Positions 56,487 to 64,000 of a DNA stretch of 64,000 nucleotides are shown here, one piece after another. The DNA lies in NCBI RefSeq assembly GCF_036417845.1, contig NC_089980.1:53442501-53506500 (forward strand), in the 5' to 3' direction. The translations under genes and the position numbers were made by a program. The stretch comes from Apteryx mantelli. Taxonomy: Eukaryota; Chordata; Aves; Apterygiformes; Apterygidae. How positions within the stretch are numbered: position 1 is the stretch's first letter; each line of letters opens with the position of its first letter. The notes under the pieces are model-generated. The model worked only from the letters and a program-made list of their open reading frames with translations, did no database searches and was not told where the DNA came from.

Positions 56487-59400
56487 CTTCCTACAGCATA
56501 GGAATCAAGAAAATGAAAGAAAACAAGCTGCACTTCCTCTTTGGCAGCTCACTGTGGGCTGGTAGCACATGATCACAATTCAGAATGATTCATTAGGACT
56601 GCCTTTGTCAGCAATTGGCAGGGAACAGCTCAGAAAGCTGCCCTTTGCTGATGCTTGTGTACGAATCTCTACCATCTTTAAGAAACAAAGAAATCCACCA
56701 GCCCCTAAACAGTTTACTGCTGAATCTTTTCCTAAGGAAAATTATCTGGATTTTAAATTAGTTCAGTAATGTTGTATTTTCTGTAACAAGCAGCTACCTG
56801 TCATTTTTCCTGGTGGTAATCACATCATATCTTCTCAGGATTTTTTTGTTTTGTTTTGCTTTAACAAGTACTTTATTTAGCTGCATTTCATTATAAATAA
56901 TTTTAAACACCTTAATGTACTCATGAAATTCAAAACACTGCAATAAGCTATAACATTTCAGCTTCGTATTGCAGAAACCTTTTTGTCTATAAGGAATAGT
57001 CTATATCTCTTATGTCTGTAAGGAATACAAAATTTGCACAGCAAATCTAATACATTCAGCATCCTCTTTTTCTTCTAACATCCTACATTCCACTAGAATG
57101 GTAGAAAAGGTACATAAACATCTCCAAATGTGCTGCATAGAGGAACAAATAAACCCCCCTAAATGCCCAGATCCATCAAAGCATACATGCAGCTACAGGT
57201 TCTTTTCTTCTTGGTTGTTGTCTTTTTGTGCCATCACTGTGGCAACAGCTGACCAAACACGCCTTCTCGCAAGCGTGCAGCTATGCCCTTGGGATTAAGT
57301 CTATAAATTAATAGGCGCTATTGCAGGCTGCTGGATTTGACTTACAGGGGTGAGAAGGGAGAACTGAAACTCAGTGGTTTAGATACTTGTAGCATGGTGG
57401 AAATGCTTAATGTATCTCTAGGTCATGCATAGCGTCATATACCATCAAATAACAAGCTTGTTAAAAGGCACCTTGGTTGTGGCTAGAGCAGTGCTGTGTT
57501 TTGTTCTATCATTTATAGCAAGCTGACTACAAGAAGTGCTTCTTACCTGGAATGATTCCCAGGGAGGATCCCCACATTTCTGGTGAGCAGGGAGAGAAAA
57601 TTCCTTTAGCAAAAGATTCCTTGTAGGAAAGGCTAATACAGTGTAGAATACAGGGTACGGAGATGTTGATATTGACCCTGAGTACTAAATGAGATAATGA
57701 TTTATATTAATAATGCCTCATCCAGAAAAGAGTTGATGATAACTAATATTTTGTTGAAAAAGACAATTATTATGATAATTGTGCTGATTAAGGGCTGATT
57801 AAGTATATGTATAGTACATATAAGTTTGCATAGTATCTTTAAAAAGATTTTTAGAGATGCCTGTCATGCCCTAAAAATACCTACACTGAATACTTAAAGC
57901 TATGCTCCAAAATCCATGTTCAGGTACTAAAACGTAAGTGGTTTGATTTTAAAGGTGACATGCAAACTCAGCTTCCTCCGACTGAAACAGATCTGTGTGT
58001 TCTCTGTGCTTCTGTAAATGAGAACACTTATACTGAGGAGCCTAGATATGAATTGAAGACCTTCACCATGAACAATCAGGTTTGGGAATTTTGGATAAAA
58101 AGCCCACTGAAGCAGGGTGGTGCACAGCATTGAGGGGCCTACACACTAACTGGGCTAAGTTCAGAAATACATAAAACACAGAGAATAATGGGAAAGAGGA
58201 ATGAGGATAAGAAATGTCAAAACAGTAGTAATCATGTACTTGTCCAGAGATATGTTAGAGCAGGCATGGAAAGAGAGTTTTATGGTTTCAATATAAATAA
58301 TCTTGGACTGAGTTTTATATGAGCACCTGCTCCTAGCTCTTGCATATCTCCCAGAAAAAAGGTAAAACTGAGTCAATACCAGGGCAGAACACCGAGAACT
58401 GAGCAGTTAGTGAAGCAAGTTTGTCGGAGCAGCATTCAGGCTAGTGTTTCCATTATGCAAAGACAGGGAAAGTAAAGAGCCTGGACAGGAGGTTAGACAA
58501 TATGTACAACAAATAAAATAGATATAATAAAAATAATTTCAATACATACTACAGAAGGCTTTGTCCCCCAGACCGGGAAAGCGTCTCCCCTAGATTGATA
58601 CATACTTCCTCCTAGCAGATAAGGAAAACCTCTTCCTAGCCTTTCCAAGTTCTACTAATAGGCCTGTCTTGTACATCCCTTGGAGTCTCCACCACCTCAG
58701 TGTATACACACACTATCTAGAGGCCAGAGTACAGTGATAATGAGATGCAATGGGTTACAAACTGCCTCTCTGTTCTCAGCACAAACCTTCTCATTCTCAT
58801 GCTGCTTGTGGCTAACATTAACCTAGGGTGGCCCATGAAACCTCTATTGCTTTTTATCAGTGACCTGTAACAACTGTTCACAGCTTGTGCTATAAGACTT
58901 TAACCTGCTAAATGAGGGTAAAGGCTTCGATGATATGCCATCAGCAAAAACACCAGGATTTTCAGACTGCAATACACCTGAAACATACTCTAAAATGTAC
59001 AATGAAGCAGGAACAAAGTGCTGGTTTCCCTTAATGCCCTTGTGGATGTGATTGCCAAGTTGTGAATCAGGGCAGTATGTTGTAAAAAGCCACAAAAAGC
59101 TGCTGTTCCCTTGATCAGGTGTTGTCAGGGACAGCAGGCATGCAGACTGCATTACAGACTCATGTCCTTGCCAACAGCTGAGGTTGGTTGGGAAGCCCTG
59201 CACTGCAGCATTAAAACTTTTGAATAGACGAAGCTTCCCATGCAGATCTCCAGTGCCTAAGGACTTCAGCCACAGTTTGGTCTTCATCATACTCCTGCTG
59301 TCTAGGGATGTTGGGCAATTCCAGAGGATTTGTTTGTATTACTGTTTTCTTTCTAAGGGTCAGTGTCCAAGGGAATAAACATGAGTGGAGCTTGAGGGTT

Positions 59401-61069
59401 CAAAAAGTTGCTTGGCTAGGCTGTCACACTGCTATTTGACTTCAAATGATCAGAAGTAGATAACATGAAGCCTCTGGATTGTGAGAGCTGAAATGCTGCC
59501 CTGTTCCTGAGCAGAAAGGTCTAGGATTCTCATCTTTGATGTTACTTGACCTTAAAGAGTCTGCTGGCAACACTGTTAATGAATCACTGTGTCTTAAAGT
59601 ACTCTGCACCTAATGATTCTCACCATCTAGAGTATAGTTTAAAAGGTTTTTTAGAAAGGGCTTTGAAGAAAGTGGCACTTCTAGGGAGTGAAAAAAAACA
59701 GTTAAAAATTTTGTTAGATACTGAAACATCTTCATATTTGATTTTATACTTTGATAGTCCAGAGTATTGTCCTCAGGTATATTGGTAGCCTTTTCATCCT
59801 TTTGAGGTTTCATGCTTTTTTGGATTCTGTTTCTTACAGATACCTGGTTCTCATGGTTTAACTCCTGAGTACTGAGTAAAGAATCACAGCAGGACCTAAA
59901 AGTGTGTCCTTCTTCAAAAGTTGCTTTTCCCTAAAGTAGTCTGAAAAAATTGTCTGAGGCTGCTCCTTCCAGCTCTACCCAGCTGAGGCATACCAGGACA
60001 GGCTGCCAGGCCAGCAGGCAAGCCTCTTGCCGAATAAAAGAAAAAGGTGTTCTGATTCAGCATTTCCTTTTGCTCTGCACAAACACCATGAGGCTTGTGA
60101 TTACCAAAACTCAACATCAACATTTCAAAGGAAATAACTCTTGCTATTTCTACTCAACAAACAAGTGGGACAAAAACCCGCTATTGAACAAGATCAGTCA
60201 ACTAGCCGGTGGAAAGTGGAAGTATAGAAACTATTTGCATTAGACAGAAGGTAAAGATACTGTGGAATTCATCATGATTTCATTCACCTGACCACGCTTA
60301 AAACTCAAGATCATGTTCTTGCAGCTCACTACTTACAATTTTTTCCCTGTCCTGGTTAGGACTTTTTGGAAAGGCAAATTCCTCTGAAGCCTTTATTAAT
60401 GTGGCTATTAGTGAAGAGGAACTTAACTACATGTCTGTGTCTACTACTTAGGCCACTGCAATTTGGTATGTTAAATGACATCAGGTAACCTGATGAGAAA
60501 TGGTGGCCAGGATGCAGAAAAGAACAGACATTTTCTTACATTTTCCTGAACAGCAGGTTCAGGAATGGGACTTAACTACAGGACAGGTATCTAGGCTAGT
60601 GCCTGTTCAACACCACAGATGAATTAACCAGTAAATCCTGAAGGCATAATTTCTTGTTTGTGTTTGGATTCTGAGCAGCTTATACTGGAAGCTTTCTGAA
60701 TGCTATTGCATTGCAGAGCATGAGTACTTAGCCTTGGAAAACACTGTTGATGGGATACTTCCGTCCTTTGCTCAGCGTGGCTCATCTCCAAGTCATGGAC
60801 TACGTCATCATCTTTGGGATCCAGCGTCTCTGTGCCATTCAGTATTTAGCAATTCTGACAAAAGCCAAACAGAGGGCTGGGAACCATTTTTCTCAAGGGA
60901 AAAAATGTCTTTTCATTGTTGGGCTTTCCCTGTGCCTGGGCATGTTAGATTTCATTATTAATCCTGACACAGACCTCGTACTCAAACCATGTCTAAATAA
61001 AGCCCTCATAATAAATCAGGATTTATTATTCTAATCTCGTATAGGTCATACAGTGGTGTACAACAGTAC

Positions 61070-61170
61070 AAATGTAGGGCCCTAACCTACAATCCTTAAG
61101 GCAGCCAAAGCTTCCATTGGTTTCAAATAAAGTAATGGCTATGCATCAAGGGCAGGATGTAATCCTCACA
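61070..61170. repeat. Ancient amniote inverted-arm repeat relic
   Basis: 'tacaatccttaaggcagcc', 'aaagcttccattggtttcaa' and, further on, 'gggcaggatgtaatcc' resemble a dispersed amniote repeat whose arms read 'tgcaatccttactcaggc', 'cccattgacttcaatggg' and back. By-eye call. Confidence 0.3.
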
Positions 61171-62443
61171 AACTAATCGGAGTAATGAAAGTAGCTTTAA
61201 AGCAAGAAAATTGGGGTTTGATATTTTCAGCTGATATATTTGGCCAGAAGAAAATTGTCTAGAATTAAATATGTTACTCAGTGAATGGAAGATTGAAAGA
61301 GACAGATTTTGTGAACCACAAGCATCAGAATGTCAGCATCTTTGTTTCATTTTGGAGTTCTGTCTCTATCTGGTGGTTATAAACGGATTTCAGGCTCTCC
61401 CGCAGACTTCCCCATTGCACAACAGGAGCAGATTTGAGCTTGGAGAAGCTGTCTGCATTCCAGACTGGTCAGAAGTCTTCAAAAACCTGAAATTTCTGTC
61501 CATAGTCAATGTTCCTTGGGGTTTAAAACAAGACTCAGCAATCTGCAGGTCTAAGATTGAAAAGCACCAAAAAGGCTTTGTTGCTTTTCATTGCTTAAAT
61601 AGTTCTGTGCAGCCTTCAGTTTCCTGGGTACCTCCATAACTTGGGAGACTACTTTAAATCCACGTTAGCTCAAGTGGAATGTATTTTCCCCTTTGGTAGC
61701 CTTCTCTGCTGTCTCTGACTTAGGATTTACCCTCTTCTTTGCACTCTGCCCCCCACCCCCTCTGCTGGAAAAAAACAAACAAACATAAAACAGGCACTAA
61801 AACTGCTGGGTATTTCCCTTCAGTGGGGATTCCCTCAGATATCTCAGTCAGCTGGGTATGAGCTGACTGAAAAAGGGAGGTAGACTAAAGGCAGACCCAC
61901 AAAAGAGGGAGGTGGATTAGACTGCTAAGGATCACTTGCACAGTGTCTGGGGTTTCATATAATCTATAATGCATCCTTGCAGGGAGTGTGTCTTCTCTTT
62001 ATCAGAACCTTGATGAATACAGAATAAAAGCCCATTTAAATAGGTATGACTTTAGCTACATCCAGTAAAGGATAAATTAATTCATTCTCCTCCCTTGGCT
62101 TCTGATACTTAGACATTATGAAGTGTCTGGCTCACAGTCAATAAAGTCCCACATGTTAGACATTAACTTATCTGTTTCAGCCCTGATTGTCTGCTAGTTC
62201 CAGCAGCTGAAAATTCAGCTCTGGAAGCAAAAATACCTGAGTCTTGCTGAAACCTGCAGAAGTCAATACCTGATGAGGACTTTTAACTCCAGCATCCTAA
62301 ATCTGCTCCAAGGAGTACTGACGTCCAGATTAGCTCAGAGGATTGTACAGTGTTAGGGAGCGGGCTCAGATGTCCAGAGGAGCTTTACAGCAAACTTACG
62401 CCCAACATTTGGGCTTAACGCAGAGGATTCAGTCAACAGGCCA

Positions 62444-62497
62444 CCCCCCCCCCCCATATATGCATTTGTATGCACATATCGTATGTTTATATGCATA
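62444..62497. repeat. C12 run plus TATGCA-rich patch
   Basis: Twelve C followed by alternating ATATGCA, TATGCACATA and TATGCATATA motifs, partly palindromic. It lies just outside the CpG island. Confidence 0.8.
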
Positions 62498-62611
62498 TAT
62501 TTGGGCTATGATTTTGCTGCTGCAGGCTGACTTGCCCAAGCCGTTGGCTCCACCCGCGGCCCAAGGATTCAGACACCCCTGCAGCTCCACCTCAGGGAGC
62601 CGGCACCTCAC

Positions 62612-63000
62612 CTGGGGTGAGGGGAGGGCGCCGTCGACAGCCCCCTGCACTGACCCCCTCCGAGGCGGCTCCCTGTCAGCAGAGAGGAGGCGAGGACGCG
62701 CGGCCGCACCTCGGCTTCAGCCGCCGGCCCGGCCCGGCCCCCTCGGCCAGCGCGGGCGGCGGGGGACCGCGCTCATGGCGCCCCCCAGCCGCGGCCCTGA
62801 GGGCGGCGGGGACCGGAGAGGGCGCCCCGGGGCCGGACAGGCGGCGGGAGGCCGGCTCCGCGCCTCGGGCAGCGCCGGGGCCGCACTCCGCCGGCTCCCG
62901 GCAGCGCGGCGCCCCCTGGTGGCGCAGCGCAGCCGCTGCGCGGCGCCCGCCGCGGTGCCGGCCGGAACCGGGCGGTGGTGGCGGCGGGGCGGGGGGCAAT
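62612..63000 (-). other. GPR137B: Possible noncoding first exon of GPR137B
   Basis: The donor CCCCAG|GTGAGG at 62612/62611 on the minus strand is strong and lies at the island's downstream edge. The TSS is unknown; ~63000 is only the GC-box neighbourhood. The minus strand contains an upstream ATG at 62776 with 19 codons (MSAVPRRPRWPRGPG...) ending at 62717, not in a form that extends GPR137B. Confidence 0.35.
62909..62923 (-). promoter_or_regulatory. CTCF-binding core
   Basis: GCGCCCCCTGGTGGC on the plus strand, i.e. GCCACCAGGGGGCGC on the minus strand. It is an exact match to the CTCF core consensus as I know it. It sits inside the CpG island. Motif orientation is minus. Confidence 0.7.
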
Positions 63001-63070
63001 GGCCGGTTTTGCTGCCGTGTTGCTGTTCTGCGAGCACGGCTGCTGCCTCTAATACTGCTTAGGCGCTGCT

Positions 63071-64000
63071 CTGTGAAAGGAAGATTAGGAGTGGGAGGAG
63101 CTTTACCAGCTGTTTGATGTTTTAAAATTGCTTTTTTTTTTTTTTTAATTTTTAGGGCTGCATGGTGAGCTTAACAGCTTCTATTTAAAACTTTTAAGGC
63201 AGAGCACCTGGGTCTCTTAGATCTGAGGGCGCGCTGCAGTGCCCAGCTTGCCCCGAGACCCCTGCGCTGGCTCCTCGCAGCGGCAGCACCCAGACCAGCC
63301 AGGTTAACGTGCCGTAGTTACGCCAGCGTACACTACAGATGCGTTCATTTTCTATACTCATAGTGAGTCTGAATCTGAAGAGAACAAGGAAACTAATCCA
63401 TGTTCTATGGGCAGTTTGTTATTTTTAAGACTGTAAAGAAAACAAAAAGATGAGCATTTCAAGAAGGAGCCAGACGTGGAGGCTGATTTCATGCAGTGGA
63501 AGAAGCTGCGCTGGGCCCCCTTCCTCCCTGGTACAGGAGCAAATAAACCCTCCTGGTTCTGCTCCCTGCTGCCCGGCCGCAGCTGCAGGGTGATGTGTCC
63601 TACCGCAGCTCTGTGAACTCCCTGGGCTATTCCCCCAGGCCTCTCCATAATTCCTGCTTGACTCACAGTGCTGTGGGCTAGGCTTTAAGCTCTTTGGAGC
63701 GCGTGTGTTTCTTGTCTGGGTTTAGTTGCAGGCACATGCACATGCATATACAACATTCAGAGTTACACAGGAGCCAGGAGTCCAGACAAGCAGTTGACTT
63801 GTTTCTGCTGATCACCTGGAAGGAATGATTGAAAGGAGATTGCAGCTTCTTTTTTTTTTTTTTTGTACCTCTGTCTGTCCTGAGGACATCTGCTTTTCTG
63901 TATTGCCTGCCTCTGAAGATGCCTGTTTTCTGCATGAAGCCCTTCTGGAGGAGAAACAGAAAAGTTAACGTAGGTTCATGTCCTTGAGCCAGCTGCATTT
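63071..64000. other. Flank beyond the CpG island
   Basis: Two long T runs (from ~63131 and ~63849) and mixed sequence. No exon of NID1 or any other gene was recognised. Confidence 0.7.

Larger units (their letters stand above)
56491..62611 (-). other. GPR137B: Probable GPR137B first intron (5' UTR)
   Basis: Inferred intron: donor CCCCAG|GTGAGG (minus strand, 62612/62611) and acceptor CTGTAG|GAAG (56491/56490). The interval shows no coding exon. It contains an ancient repeat relic near 61.1 kb. Confidence 0.4.
62540..63070. promoter_or_regulatory. CpG island, probable GPR137B promoter
   Basis: Abrupt rise in G+C with dense CpG, including GCGGCCGC at 62700-62707 and a GC box (GGGGCGGGG, 62986-62994), in otherwise AT-rich DNA. 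CpG islands of this sort usually mark promoters. The nearest gene that could use it is GPR137B on the minus strand. A plus-strand gene to the right, such as NID1 by human synteny, is an alternative or a bidirectional partner, but no NID1 sequence was found in the window. The long open frames across the island (up to 239 codons) reflect its base composition. Confidence 0.75.

Noticed and set aside
62343..63117. Open frames of 239 and 166 codons on + and ~107 on - across the CpG island
   Set aside because: Ala/Arg/Gly/Pro-rich translations in many frames at once are the result of high G+C. There is no recognisable domain.
63131..63170. T-run, AG, short segment and GTGAGC looking like a tiny plus-strand exon
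   Set aside because: A T-run followed by AG and GT a few bases later is easily chance, and no protein context supports it.
62540..64000. First exon of NID1 expected from human synteny
   Set aside because: No signal peptide or nidogen N-terminal sequence could be read in any plus frame; the gene may start further right.
1..64000. tRNA, rRNA, microRNA hairpin, CRISPR array
   Set aside because: Looked for by eye. No cloverleaf boxes with correct spacing, no rRNA blocks and no regular spaced repeats were seen. Hairpins cannot be excluded without folding.

Overview
This is vertebrate nuclear DNA, most likely from a bird. It is AT-rich and intron-rich, and the genes are split into short exons with GT-AG (once GC-AG) borders. 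It carries an old CR1 LINE copy of the kind typical of bird genomes. No bacterial, organellar or CRISPR features were seen. Two protein-coding genes lie tail to tail, and every exon below was read directly from the sequence with its splice sites and codon phase.

25-23668 (+) holds the last 14 coding exons of ERO1B (ERO1-beta, ERO1LB), the FAD-dependent thiol oxidase of the endoplasmic reticulum. The exons join in one frame to 393 residues plus stop. That equals residues ~75-467 of the human protein, numbering recalled from memory. The regulatory and shuttle cysteines and the CxxCxxC active site are intact. The first ~74 codons lie left of the window.

23669-31259 lies between the two stop codons. 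It should hold both 3' UTRs plus a short spacer; candidate poly(A) signals for both genes are visible.

31260-56412 (-) holds GPR137B, a seven-transmembrane lysosomal membrane protein, in seven coding exons giving 385 residues plus stop. One intron has a GC donor. The gene probably starts in a CpG island at ~62.54-63.07 kb through a noncoding first exon. That island also contains a textbook CTCF core.

The ERO1B-GPR137B pairing, with convergent 3' ends, matches human 1q42-43 as I recall it, so this is conserved vertebrate synteny. The two genes do not form a known pathway: one drives oxidative folding in the ER, the other acts at lysosomes in nutrient signalling.

The rest is intron and intergenic DNA. 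It holds one 5'-truncated CR1, a short CR1 tail, several very old amniote SINE/LINE-like relics (clustered at 54.0-55.5 kb and at 61.1 kb), homopolymer-C tracts and an (AAC)n microsatellite. I found no convincing novel system. The points most worth a second look are the 12-nt ERO1B microexon, the GC-AG intron, the inferred remote 5' exon with its upstream ORFs, and the CTCF site.
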